From: Muribaculaceae bacterium
GTDB lineage: Bacteria > Bacteroidota > Bacteroidia > Bacteroidales > Muribaculaceae
NCBI GenBank assembly: GCA_022510425.1
Contig: JAFLTO010000001.1
Span: 62,001-126,000 of the forward strand
DNA: 64,000 nucleotides
Direction: 5' to 3'
Positions 8,109-16,838 of this stretch are shown one piece after another. The notes under the pieces are model-generated. The model saw only the letters and a list, made by a program, of their open reading frames with translations. It was not told where the DNA came from and ran no database searches. A program made the position numbers and the translations under genes. How positions within the stretch are numbered: the first letter of the stretch is position 1; each line of letters starts with the position of its first letter.

Positions 8109-10160
8109 TTATTGTTTTTTAGATGTGACCTTTTTTGGGCGTGAAGGTTTAATTTTGCGGAGAATCATCGCTGTGCGAGCAGGCAAATACAGTTGCAACC
8201 AGCCTTTCCCTGATGGTTTGTATAACTGATCGGGCTGAGTGAAATGATGCACCTTATCGTCTACAAGGCCATACCCTCCATAACCAAGTGCATCAGAATC
8301 GAGAACCACCTCATATTCTCCTTCCGGTGCCAGGAACCCATAACCCTCAAAACTCTTCACAGGATTCCAGTTAAAGACAAAAATCAAGTCACCTCTCATA
8401 AAAGCGAGAACCTGGTCGTCGTCTTTCTCCCACAATTTTTCCACAGGGAGAGCTTGGAAATTATACACACTCGAAACAACATCTACCATATCGTTATCGA
8501 ATGCATTAAGAAAACGGTATTTAAGGTCTTCCCTATCCACCAAATCCCATTGTCGACGTGCATATTTATAACTCCAGCCGTTACCTTCACGCGGGAAATC
8601 AATCCATTCAGGGTGACCAAATTCATTACCCATAAAGTTGAGATATCCACCGTTAATGGTTGCAAGAGTGACCAAACGAATCATCTTATGCAGAGCCATT
8701 CCTCGTGACACAGTACCATCATTATCACCCGTCATCATATGCCAATACATTTCTTTGTCAATAAGACGGAATATGATAGTCTTGTCACCCACAAGTGCTT
8801 GGTCGTGACTTTCACAGTATGATATAGTCTTTTCGTCAGCTCTTCGATTGGTGAGTTCCCAGAAAATAGAAGTTGGATGCCAATCTTCGTCTTTCTTTTC
8901 CTTGATCATCTTGATCCAGTAGTCCGGCACTCCCATGGCCATACGGTAGTCGAAACCGATACCACCATCCTCAAACTTAACAGCCAGTCCGGGCATACCA
9001 CTCATTTCCTCAGCAATTGTCACGGCCTTAGGATTCACCTCGTGAATAAGCAAGTTGGCCAAAGTGAGATAGGTCAAGGCATTTGTGTCTTGATTACCAT
9101 CGTAATAATCCGCATAGGATCCAAATGCTTTACCTAATCCATGGTCATAATATAGCATGGATGTGACTCCATCGAAACGGAAGCCGTCAAACTTGTATTC
9201 TTCAAGCCAATATTTACAATTAGATAAAAGGAAATGAAGCACTGAATTTTTACCGTAATCAAAGAGCAAAGAGTCCCATGCCGGGTGTTCTCGTCGATGG
9301 TCGCCATAGAAATAAAGGTCATAGCTACCGTCGAGTCGACCAAGACCTTCAATCTCATTCTTAACAGCATGTGAATGGACAATATCCATAATTACGGCTA
9401 TACCGAGTTTATGAGCCTCATCGATTAAACGTTTTAAATCATCGGGAGTCCCGAATCTTGAACTCGGAGCGTAGAAACTGCTGACATGATAACCAAAAGA
9501 ACCATAATACGGATGTTCTTGAATAGCCATAATCTGAATGGCGTTGTAACCATCGGCAGCTATTCTTGGAAGTATCTTTTCTCTAAATTCATCATAAGTG
9601 CCTACTCCTTCCGATTCTTGGGCCATTCCTATGTGACATTCGTAGATCAACAAGGGTTTTACATCAGGGGCAAATTTCTTAATCTTAAATTTATATGGTT
9701 TTTCGGGAGCGTAAACTTCAGCTGAGAAAATTTTTGTGTCAGGATCCTGAACCACTCTTTTGGCATAAGCCGGAATTCTTTCTCCCTCACCACCTTGCCA
9801 TTTGACGAACATTTTGAAAAGGTCGCCGTTATGGAGATCATCCTCTTCAAGTTGCAATTGCCAATCCCCATAGTTGATACGGGTCAATTTATATTTATCT
9901 TCGAGTTTCCAATCGGAGAAAGTACCGGTTAACCAAATTTCTGTTGCATTTGGTGCAAATTCGCGAAAAATCCATCCTCCTCCGGGTAAATGATGGAGAC
10001 CATAATATTTATAACCATTGGCGAAATCAGAAAGAGAACCATTGGTAGAAGCTGTGAGTTCTTCAAGTTTCTTCTCCACATCCTGATGACGTCCCTCTAT
10101 GGCTGATGCATATGGTTCAAGCCATGGGTCGTTTCGCAAAAAAGCAAGTTTCTTCTTCAT
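8109..10160 (-). CDS. glgB: 1,4-alpha-glucan branching enzyme (eukaryotic-type GH13)
   Basis: Introduces alpha-1,6 branches into glycogen. Of 683 residues, an N-terminal CBM48-like domain (about 50-150, GGWIFREFAPNATEIWLTG) precedes the (beta/alpha)8 barrel. Catalytic residues are the nucleophile D330 (GFRFDGVTSM), the acid E384 or E385 (IAEEMSG) and D453 (ESHDQALVGDK), followed by a C-terminal beta domain. The ESHDQALVGDKTI segment is typical of the GBE1/plant-like branch rather than E. coli GlgB, as is usual in Bacteroidetes. The start is ATG 10160. It leads an apparent operon with DUF4923 and DUF6377. Confidence 0.95.
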   Translation of the reverse strand: MKKKLAFLRNDPWLEPYASAIEGRHQDVEKKLEELTASTNGSLSDFANGYKYYGLHHLPGGGWIFREFAPNATEIWLTGTFSDWKLEDKYKLTRINYGDWQLQLEEDDLHNGDLFKMFVKWQGGEGERIPAYAKRVVQDPDTKIFSAEVYAPEKPYKFKIKKFAPDVKPLLIYECHIGMAQESEGVGTYDEFREKILPRIAADGYNAIQIMAIQEHPYYGSFGYHVSSFYAPSSRFGTPDDLKRLIDEAHKLGIAVIMDIVHSHAVKNEIEGLGRLDGSYDLYFYGDHRREHPAWDSLLFDYGKNSVLHFLLSNCKYWLEEYKFDGFRFDGVTSMLYYDHGLGKAFGSYADYYDGNQDTNALTYLTLANLLIHEVNPKAVTIAEEMSGMPGLAVKFEDGGIGFDYRMAMGVPDYWIKMIKEKKDEDWHPTSIFWELTNRRADEKTISYCESHDQALVGDKTIIFRLIDKEMYWHMMTGDNDGTVSRGMALHKMIRLVTLATINGGYLNFMGNEFGHPEWIDFPREGNGWSYKYARRQWDLVDREDLKYRFLNAFDNDMVDVVSSVYNFQALPVEKLWEKDDDQVLAFMRGDLIFVFNWNPVKSFEGYGFLAPEGEYEVVLDSDALGYGGYGLVDDKVHHFTQPDQLYKPSGKGWLQLYLPARTAMILRKIKPSRPKKVTSKKQ

Positions 10161-10233
10161 AATATTTTGTTTTGAAATTTTATCGATAATAGAATGGATT
10201 TATATAAATAACGTTTTAACCCTTTTCTATGTT

Positions 10234-10294
10234 TCCGATATTCAAATATAATGCAAAAAATCTAAACGTTTAGTATTGTTATTAAAATATCGGA
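10234..10294. promoter_or_regulatory. Nested dyads over the glgB promoter, with the -7 box at 10243-10250 (minus)
   Basis: On the minus strand TATATTTG (10250-10243) matches the -7 consensus, giving a start near 10236 and a leader of about 75 nt before glgB. A perfect 12-nt palindrome CTAAACGTTTAG (10262-10273) covers the place where the -33 box would be, and no clear TTTG is found at proper spacing. An outer inverted repeat TCCGATATT (10234-10242) / AATATCGGA (10286-10294) encloses both. The arrangement suggests an activator or repressor site. Confidence 0.5.
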
Positions 10295-10382
10295 GTATCC
10301 GTTTCGTTGAATAGAAAAGTAGCGTTTTTTGGGAAGCTTTAGCAGTGATTTTAAATAATTAGACATAATAGCTAGTTATAAG

Positions 10383-10413
10383 TTGATTTTATTCCATAAA
10401 AAAAGTAAATTTG
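10383..10413 (+). promoter_or_regulatory. Promoter of the GT4-type transferase gene at 10439
   Basis: TTG at 10383-10385 and TAAATTTG at 10406-10413, separated by 20 nt, match the Bacteroidetes promoter pattern. The predicted start is near 10420, leaving a leader of about 20 nt. Confidence 0.65.
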
Positions 10414-10438
10414 CAAATTCGGAAACGCATTCCTTGAT

Positions 10439-11566
10439 ATGATACATTGGATTTTCAACGACATCATAGCTTTTTTTGTATCAATCTTGTTGGCAGGGAT
10501 TATAATACCCCAGATTCTCTTGATTGCATTCAGAAAAAAACTTTTTGATGAAGTTGACGAGCGAAAAATCCACAAGGGAGTGATTCCGAGATTAGGAGGA
10601 ATAGCATTTTTCCCCTCGATTCTATTTTCTTTTTTCATAGTTTTAGGTTTCAGCCTTAAATATTATGGATGGGAAACAATTGGTCCGTATATGGACGTAT
10701 TGGTGCCCTTCTTTTTTATGGTATGTGCCGTTCTTCTTATGTTTCTTGTAGGAATAGCCGACGACCTTATAGGAGTGAGGTATATGGCGAAATTCGCCAT
10801 ACAGATTTTGGCCTCCATTCTTATAGTGTTTTCCGGTCAATACATAGATAATTTTTTCGGATTCCTTTGGATTCATCATGTATATAACTGGATCGGATGG
10901 ATTGTTACTGCCTTTATGGTAGTGTATGTTGTCAATGCGATAAATCTGATAGATGGAATTGACGGTTTGGCATCAGGTCTAAGCACTGTAGCTTTTGTTT
11001 TCTACACTATTATTTTTTATCAGGCAGGACAATACACCTATTCTCTGTTGGCGGCTGCTTCAGCAGGTACACTTATGCCTTTTTTCTACTATAATGTTTT
11101 TGGTAATGTCATTAAGCAGAAAAAAATATTCATGGGTGACACCGGGGCCTTGACCACAGGAATGATACTGATTTTCCTTGCAATTGAGATGCTCCACATT
11201 GATGATTCAGGTTTGGTTCTTACTTATAATCCTGTAATACTCGGCATATCCCCTTTGCTCCTTCCTTTGTTTGATGTGGTAAGAGTATATTTACACCGTG
11301 TAGTTAGACATAAGAATCCATTTTTACCCGATAAAGCCCATATTCATCATAAACTCTTGGCATTAGGTTTGAATCAAAGGATAGCTTTGATAGCGATATT
11401 ACTTGGATCGATGTTCTTCATTGTGATCAACATGTTCCTGTCAAGTTTCTTGAATCCCACATTTATCATTTTAGGCGATATTTTCTTATACTCTATAACC
11501 AACGTTATCCTTTCTAAGACTATACATAAAAGAGAAAAACGTTTGGGTAAAAAACTATGTGACTAA
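10439..11566 (+). CDS. WecA/MraY-like undecaprenyl-phosphate sugar-1-phosphate transferase
   Basis: Polytopic inner-membrane protein of the polyprenyl-phosphate N-acetylhexosamine-1-phosphate transferase superfamily, which starts synthesis of surface glycans on undecaprenyl phosphate. In 375 residues about ten hydrophobic segments are seen. Motifs: the Mg-binding pair D108-D109 (GIADDLIG), NLIDGIDGLASG (about 169-180), FMGDTGALTTG, and the C-terminal cytosolic HIHHKL loop. The last favours the WecA side of the family over MraY. It starts with ATG 10439 and lies 12 nt upstream of an aminotransferase gene. The exact sugar donor cannot be read from the sequence. Confidence 0.9.
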   Translation: MIHWIFNDIIAFFVSILLAGIIIPQILLIAFRKKLFDEVDERKIHKGVIPRLGGIAFFPSILFSFFIVLGFSLKYYGWETIGPYMDVLVPFFFMVCAVLLMFLVGIADDLIGVRYMAKFAIQILASILIVFSGQYIDNFFGFLWIHHVYNWIGWIVTAFMVVYVVNAINLIDGIDGLASGLSTVAFVFYTIIFYQAGQYTYSLLAAASAGTLMPFFYYNVFGNVIKQKKIFMGDTGALTTGMILIFLAIEMLHIDDSGLVLTYNPVILGISPLLLPLFDVVRVYLHRVVRHKNPFLPDKAHIHHKLLALGLNQRIALIAILLGSMFFIVINMFLSSFLNPTFIILGDIFLYSITNVILSKTIHKREKRLGKKLCD

Positions 11567-11578
11567 ACTTCCTTTATT

Positions 11579-12868
11579 TTGGAACGTATCCATCTATGTT
11601 TGAACCATATGTCCGGTAAAGAACTGGACTATGTAAAAAAAGCATTTGAGGGAAACTGGGTGGTACCCTTAGGACCCGATGTCGATGCTTTTGAAAAATC
11701 CCTTGAAAACTTTGTAGACACAAATACGGAAGGCACTTCGGTTTCCAACAGCAAGGTGGTGGCGTTATCTTCCGGAACAGCAGCCCTCCATTTAGCTCTT
11801 GTGGGTTGTAATGTGGGACTTGGTGATGAAGTGTTAGTGCAATCATTCACCTTCTGTGCCTCAAGTAATCCCGTAACCTATTTAGGAGCAACACCCGTAT
11901 TCATAGATTCTGAGCGAGAGACGTGGAATATGGATCCGGAGCTTCTTGCCATAGCCATCGAAGATCGGGTTGTTAAAACCGGCAAGAAACCTAAAGCTAT
12001 TATACCTGTGGCATTATATGGTATGCCATATCAAATCGAGAAAATAAAGGAGGTTGCAGAGAGATATGAAATACCCCTGATAGAGGATGCTGCCGAAGGC
12101 TTCGGTTCACGTTATAAAGGCCGGGTTTTAGGCACTTTCGGCAAATTCGGAGTATTAAGTTTCAATGGAAACAAAATGATCACCACATCAGGTGGAGGTG
12201 CGTTGATATGTAGAGATGAAAAAGCAAAGAACGAATTAATGTTTTATGCAACACAGGCTCGGGAGTCATATCCTTATTATCAACATGAAAAGATAGGATA
12301 CAATTACAGAATGAGTAACATTTGTGCAGCTATTGGCAGAGGGCAAATGACTATCTTGGAAGAACATATCGCACATCATAAATATGTGCAAAAACGATAT
12401 TGTGAATTATTACAAGACGTACAGGGGATTAAAATGCATCAAGCACCCGTATTATCGTCTGAGGGTGATGATTTAAAGGGGACGTTTGATTCTAACTATT
12501 GGTTGTGCACTGCTTTACTTGATCCCTCTTTAAAGATAAGGGGACAGGAAAATGCATATAAATCAATTGTGAAAGGAGCTGTTGGAGGAGCTTCGGGAGT
12601 TACTCATGTTGCCACCTCCTCTCATACAGAGCATGAGCCGAATGCTAATGTGGAAGCATTGCGAATTGCTCTTGACCAAGCCAATATTGAAGCTCGGCCT
12701 TTGTGGAAACCTATGCATTTACAGCCGGTGTATAAAAAAAATCCGGCTTATGTCAATGGAGTTTCAGAATCACTTTTCAAAGTAGGTATTTGTTTGCCGT
12801 CCGGACCATGGGTTACCGACACTCATATCGATTACATTGTTTCCATTATAAAGAATTCCATATTATAA
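11579..12868 (+). CDS. DegT/DnrJ/EryC1/StrS-family sugar aminotransferase (TTG start)
   Basis: PLP-dependent aminotransferase of the kind that makes amino sugars for surface polysaccharides. 429 residues, with the PLP lysine K199 in SFNGNKMITTSGGG and the usual N-terminal segment (HMSGKELDYVKKAFEGNWVVPLGP). A TTG at 11579 is the only reasonable start that keeps the conserved N-terminus: an in-frame stop lies at 11564-11566 and the next ATG (11609) would remove the first conserved strand. It follows the WecA-like gene by 12 nt and precedes the patatin gene by 9 nt. Closest in appearance to pilin/LPS-glycan type (PglE/PseC-like) enzymes; product unknown. Confidence 0.92.
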   Translation: MERIHLCLNHMSGKELDYVKKAFEGNWVVPLGPDVDAFEKSLENFVDTNTEGTSVSNSKVVALSSGTAALHLALVGCNVGLGDEVLVQSFTFCASSNPVTYLGATPVFIDSERETWNMDPELLAIAIEDRVVKTGKKPKAIIPVALYGMPYQIEKIKEVAERYEIPLIEDAAEGFGSRYKGRVLGTFGKFGVLSFNGNKMITTSGGGALICRDEKAKNELMFYATQARESYPYYQHEKIGYNYRMSNICAAIGRGQMTILEEHIAHHKYVQKRYCELLQDVQGIKMHQAPVLSSEGDDLKGTFDSNYWLCTALLDPSLKIRGQENAYKSIVKGAVGGASGVTHVATSSHTEHEPNANVEALRIALDQANIEARPLWKPMHLQPVYKKNPAYVNGVSESLFKVGICLPSGPWVTDTHIDYIVSIIKNSIL

Positions 12869-12877
12869 ACAATTACT

Positions 12878-15268
12878 ATGAAAATCTTCCGGTTCCTTTT
12901 TATATCTATATTTTTTTTCAATCAATTTTTTATTTACGCGCAGAGCCCAAATGAAGAAAGCAATAATAACAATGAAACGGTGGGATTAGTGCTTTCCGGA
13001 GGAGGAGCCAAGGGCATAGCGCATATAGGTGTGATTAAAGCATTGGAAGATAACGAAATACCTATTGACTATGTCACCGGCACATCCATGGGAGCAATAG
13101 TAGGTTCTTTATACAGTTGCGGATGGAATCCGGATCAAATGCTTGGCTTGATTCTTTCACCCGGTTTCAAAGACTGGAGCAGCGGGACTCTTAACAAAAA
13201 ATTCGAATACTATGTTTCTATGGATCAGCCTACTCCAAAATGGCTCACGTTGAATCCGGAAAAAAATGACAGCACCAATATTTTCTCACATATTATACCT
13301 ACATCTCTCATCAACCCCATCCCGATGAATTTAGAGTTTTTGGAGCTTTATTCACCGTACACGGAGCAATGTGGAGAAAACTTTAACAATCTTTTTGTAC
13401 CGTTCAGATGTGTGACAAGTGATGTTTATCACAAACACAAGATTGTTCTAAAATCGGGGTCTCTGGGTGACGCAGTCAGAGCTTCCATGAGTTTCCCTTT
13501 GGTTTTCAAACCTATTAAAATTGATGGAGTGTTGGTGTATGACGGAGGCATTTACGATAATTTCCCGGTTGATGTAATGCAAGAAGATTTTCATCCCGAC
13601 TTCATAATAGGAGTTTCGGTATCGGCACCTGACGGTAAACCTGAACCGGGTGATATCTATAGCCAACTTGAGGATATGATCATACAAAACAATAACTATG
13701 ACGTACCAGCTAAAAATGGAGTAAAGATACAGGTGCCCGTTTTAAATTATGGAGTTCTTGACTGGGGAGAAGCAAAAGAGATATATGAAATAGGATATAA
13801 AACCGGACTGTCGATGGTAGACTCAATCAAGAAAAGAGTATCGGCTAGAGAGAGCCTGGCTGAGGTGACGAAACGGAGAGAGGAGTTTGCTTCACAAACC
13901 CCCGTAGTATCGTTCGACTCAATTGAAGTGACGGGTGCTACCCCATCTCAAACAAAATACCTGAAATTCCTTTTTGAGGGTAAAAGGAAGAAAGGAGAAC
14001 CTTTCAGACCCATTGGATTGGGACAAGTGAAAGAAGGATATTACCGGGCAGTAGAAGAAGGAAAGCTTTATAATTTACTACCCCAGGCTAAGTTTGGTGA
14101 AGACGGTAAAAATGTCTTGCTTCTGGAAGCCACTGTAAAGAGTCCTTGGTCAGTTGGCGTAGGAGGTTGGATATCCAGTTCTACTAACAGTATGCTTTAC
14201 CTGACTGCAGGGTTTCATACCTTAAGTTTCAACAGTCTGAGCATTGATATTGGAGGTTGGCTGGGACAATCTTATTATGCAGGGCAATTAAGAGCAAAAG
14301 TTAATCTCACGTCCTCCACCCCTTCATATCTTGAATTGGAAGGAGTGGTGAGTCGTCAGAAGTACTATAATGATGAAATACTATTTTTTGAGTCTAGTCT
14401 ACCCTCTTTCATTAATGAGTTTCAAGATTATGTGAAACTAAAATATAAATGGGCAATTGGACATCCGGCCAAAGGGTTTGTAAGTCTTGGATATGGTAAA
14501 ATCGTTGACACCTATTTCCCACAATTTGAGTCAGACTACTACAGACTTTACAAAGACAAGACAGTCTATAAAGTGGCCACATTCCAAGGAGGTATAGAAT
14601 TAAACACTCTTAACAATCTTATGTATCCTTCACAAGGTAAAGATTGGTTATTTAAACTAATGTTCAATCATGAAGAGAGCCAGTTAAGAATATATGAAGC
14701 CGAGACATTGGATAAATGGCAACATCATTTCGTAGGATCACTTGAACTCCTATGGAAACACTATTTCAATCTGCACAATAATTTCAAATTAGGAGGATTA
14801 GTAAACGGAATTTATACTTTCAATAAACTGTATCAGGATTACACCGCCACAATGATGCATTCTCCTGCATTCGCTCCCACACCATCTACTAAAAATTACT
14901 TTAATCCGGCATTCCGTTCCCCGAGTTATTTAGCTGCAGGCTTAATACCAATCTGGACACCATTCAATCACGCACAGTTGCGAGGAGATTTCTATGCTTT
15001 TTTACCTATACGTTATATCTCACCTGACTATAGTGCCACACCTGATGTTAGTTCATCAACGCCAACTTATTCTGATCCCCAAGTTATAGCTAGATACGAT
15101 GGTTGGTTTAAGAAACCGCAATATCTTTGCGAACTGGCGGCAGTTTATAATTTCCCATTCTCAAGTATTTCTCTTTATGTGAATTATCTTTCCTCACCCA
15201 ATAAGGGCTCATGGAATTTCGGAATCAATTTCGGGCTGTTTTTCCAGGCACCCAAACTGATCCGTTAG
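12878..15268 (+). CDS. Patatin-like phospholipase fused to POTRA and outer-membrane beta-barrel
   Basis: 796 residues. A signal peptide (residues 1-22) precedes a patatin domain (about 35-330) with the oxyanion motif GGGAKG (41-46), the nucleophile S70 in GTSMG and D222 in YDGG, so the Ser/Asp dyad is complete. After a short POTRA-like segment (about 345-425, beginning SFDSIEVTGATPSQTKYL) comes a C-terminal half rich in alternating hydrophobic strands that should form a BamA/FhaC-type barrel. The layout resembles type Vd secreted patatins, although whether the lipase domain is exposed or kept in the periplasm is unknown. The 3' end overlaps convergent apbE by 44 nt. Confidence 0.92.
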   Translation: MKIFRFLFISIFFFNQFFIYAQSPNEESNNNNETVGLVLSGGGAKGIAHIGVIKALEDNEIPIDYVTGTSMGAIVGSLYSCGWNPDQMLGLILSPGFKDWSSGTLNKKFEYYVSMDQPTPKWLTLNPEKNDSTNIFSHIIPTSLINPIPMNLEFLELYSPYTEQCGENFNNLFVPFRCVTSDVYHKHKIVLKSGSLGDAVRASMSFPLVFKPIKIDGVLVYDGGIYDNFPVDVMQEDFHPDFIIGVSVSAPDGKPEPGDIYSQLEDMIIQNNNYDVPAKNGVKIQVPVLNYGVLDWGEAKEIYEIGYKTGLSMVDSIKKRVSARESLAEVTKRREEFASQTPVVSFDSIEVTGATPSQTKYLKFLFEGKRKKGEPFRPIGLGQVKEGYYRAVEEGKLYNLLPQAKFGEDGKNVLLLEATVKSPWSVGVGGWISSSTNSMLYLTAGFHTLSFNSLSIDIGGWLGQSYYAGQLRAKVNLTSSTPSYLELEGVVSRQKYYNDEILFFESSLPSFINEFQDYVKLKYKWAIGHPAKGFVSLGYGKIVDTYFPQFESDYYRLYKDKTVYKVATFQGGIELNTLNNLMYPSQGKDWLFKLMFNHEESQLRIYEAETLDKWQHHFVGSLELLWKHYFNLHNNFKLGGLVNGIYTFNKLYQDYTATMMHSPAFAPTPSTKNYFNPAFRSPSYLAAGLIPIWTPFNHAQLRGDFYAFLPIRYISPDYSATPDVSSSTPTYSDPQVIARYDGWFKKPQYLCELAAVYNFPFSSISLYVNYLSSPNKGSWNFGINFGLFFQAPKLIR

Positions 15269-16199
15269 CAGTTATCAAGACTCCTTCCACTCGAGCCATT
15301 TTGAGAAGTTCCTGAGCTTCTTCCACAGTACCAGCCATACAAGCTGTGGCCAATCCATCAGCCTCCATGCAAGTTGGAGCGATTACGGTGGCACTTAAAA
15401 TCTCTGACTCAACGGGGCGTCCTGTAGTTGGTGAAATAGTGTGTCCAACTTTTCTTCCGTTTTCCTCTCTGAAATTCCTATAATTTCCGGAAGTTGCTAT
15501 TCCTGCATCCGTTAATTCCAAAATTTCGGCAGCTTCCTTGCCGGACTCGACACCTTCTTGGGGAACATCTATAGCTATACGCCATTTACCTCCCGAAGGG
15601 CTGTGGCCACTTAGTGATATTTCACCACCAATTTCTACCATATAATTCGATACTCCGTTTCTTTTAAACATATCACCAACTGCATCACATCCATAACCCT
15701 TGGCTATTGCTGAAAAATTAAAATGGACTCTTGGGTCTTCCTTTATAATTGTTCCATCCTGAATTTTTGTTTTGAGAATGCCTACAAAATCCAAAATACT
15801 ATCAATTGCCAATGTATCTCTTGAAGCCGTATGTCCTATACCGAATCCCCAGGCATCAACCAACGGTGACACAGTAGGATCAAAACGCCCTGAACTTAAT
15901 TCATTAATTTTGATGGAAGCATTATAAACTTTTATTAAATGAGGGTCAGCCTTTACACGATCTTTGGCATTTAATTCTGATACAAGAGAGTTCTTATCAA
16001 ACACAGAAAGACTTTTACTAACATCATTCAAAACCGGCAATATGGAATCTTGAAGTTCTTTGGGGCCTTGAAAGGTTACATGATAGACAGTATTCCAAAT
16101 CATTCCTTCAGCTTTTACAAATGCCTCACTCTTGGAGCAGGCAATTGAAACACAGAAGAACATTATGACACCTCCAATCAGATAATAAAATTTAGCCAT
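15225..16199 (-). CDS. apbE: FAD:protein FMN transferase, ApbE family
   Basis: Flavinylates target proteins (such as Na+-NQR or Rnf subunits) by attaching FMN from FAD to a Ser/Thr. 324 residues from ATG 16199; a TTG six codons upstream is less likely. The N-terminus is an export signal ending in SIAC at C21, so it is probably a periplasmic-face lipoprotein. ApbE-typical motifs include VDAWGFG, HFNFSAIAKGYGCDAV, the MVEIGGEI strand and ATSGNYRNF. The GHTISPTTGRPV segment follows. It is convergent with the patatin gene (44-nt overlap) and divergent from the DJ-1-like gene. No flavin target gene is adjacent. Confidence 0.93.
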   Translation of the reverse strand: MAKFYYLIGGVIMFFCVSIACSKSEAFVKAEGMIWNTVYHVTFQGPKELQDSILPVLNDVSKSLSVFDKNSLVSELNAKDRVKADPHLIKVYNASIKINELSSGRFDPTVSPLVDAWGFGIGHTASRDTLAIDSILDFVGILKTKIQDGTIIKEDPRVHFNFSAIAKGYGCDAVGDMFKRNGVSNYMVEIGGEISLSGHSPSGGKWRIAIDVPQEGVESGKEAAEILELTDAGIATSGNYRNFREENGRKVGHTISPTTGRPVESEILSATVIAPTCMEADGLATACMAGTVEEAQELLKMARVEGVLITANGSVWVPGKTARN

Positions 16200-16214
16200 G
16201 ATGTTTATTTTTTT

Positions 16215-16222
16215 CAAATTTA
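16215..16222 (-). promoter_or_regulatory. -7 box of apbE
   Basis: The minus strand reads TAAATTTG here, a full match to TAnnTTTG, only 16-23 nt before the apbE ATG. Predicted leader is under 15 nt. Confidence 0.55.
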
Positions 16223-16233
16223 GTCATTTTCAT

Positions 16234-16241
16234 TAATTTTG
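16234..16241 (+). promoter_or_regulatory. -7 box of the DJ-1-like gene, implying a (near-)leaderless transcript
   Basis: TAATTTTG is a full match to the TAnnTTTG element and ends only 5 nt before the ATG at 16247. With the usual start about 6-7 nt downstream of this element, transcription would begin at or next to the start codon. Confidence 0.5.
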
Positions 16242-16246
16242 CTATT

Positions 16247-16837
16247 ATGAAAGAATCATTTGTTTTTCTCGCTGACGGTTTCGAAGAAATCGAAGCAATC
16301 ACAGTAATCGACGTTTTACGCCGAGCCGGAATAAACTTACAGACAATATCCATCACCTCTGCGCTTCAAGTGAAGGGAGCCCATGGAGTAACCGTAAATG
16401 CAGATCTTCTATTCGATAACACCTTGTTTTCAAATCCTGCTTGGCTGATATTGCCGGGAGGAATGCCCGGTGCCACTAATTTATATGAATTCGGACCTTT
16501 ACAAGGGTTACTGAAGAATCAGGCAGAATCTGAGCATGGAAGAATAGCTGCCATATGTGCCGCACCGGCAGTTGTTTTAGGACAACTGGGTCTTCTTAAA
16601 AAGGAGAAAGCCACCTGTTATCCTGGTTTTGAACATATGATAGAAGGTGCGGAATTAATAGACGAACCGGTTGTGGTTAGTCACAAATTTGTCACCGGTA
16701 ACGGACCGGCTTATGCCTTACCTTGGGCCTTGACAATTGTTAAGGAAGCACTTGGACAGGAAGCTGCGGCTAAAGTGGCAAGCGGAATGCTTTACTATCC
16801 CACTGAATTAAATCCGCAAGACAACTACTTCGGATAA
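16247..16837 (+). CDS. DJ-1/PfpI family protein (YajL-like)
   Basis: 196-residue member of the DJ-1/ThiJ/PfpI superfamily, close in layout to E. coli YajL, cytoplasmic. The two diagnostic residues are seen: E15 in LADGFEEIE and the nucleophilic-elbow C104 in AAICAAPAVV. Members are reported to act as chaperones, glyoxalases or deglycases and in oxidative-stress protection, with debate over the true activity. Followed after 1 nt by the YigZ-like gene, so the two are co-transcribed. It may lack a 5' leader. Confidence 0.92.
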   Translation: MKESFVFLADGFEEIEAITVIDVLRRAGINLQTISITSALQVKGAHGVTVNADLLFDNTLFSNPAWLILPGGMPGATNLYEFGPLQGLLKNQAESEHGRIAAICAAPAVVLGQLGLLKKEKATCYPGFEHMIEGAELIDEPVVVSHKFVTGNGPAYALPWALTIVKEALGQEAAAKVASGMLYYPTELNPQDNYFG

Positions 16838-16838
16838 G

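Noticed and set aside
8244-8708. 154-codon open frame on the plus strand inside glgB
   Set aside because: It lies fully antisense to a well-conserved catalytic gene, with no promoter or recognisable domain; a shadow frame.
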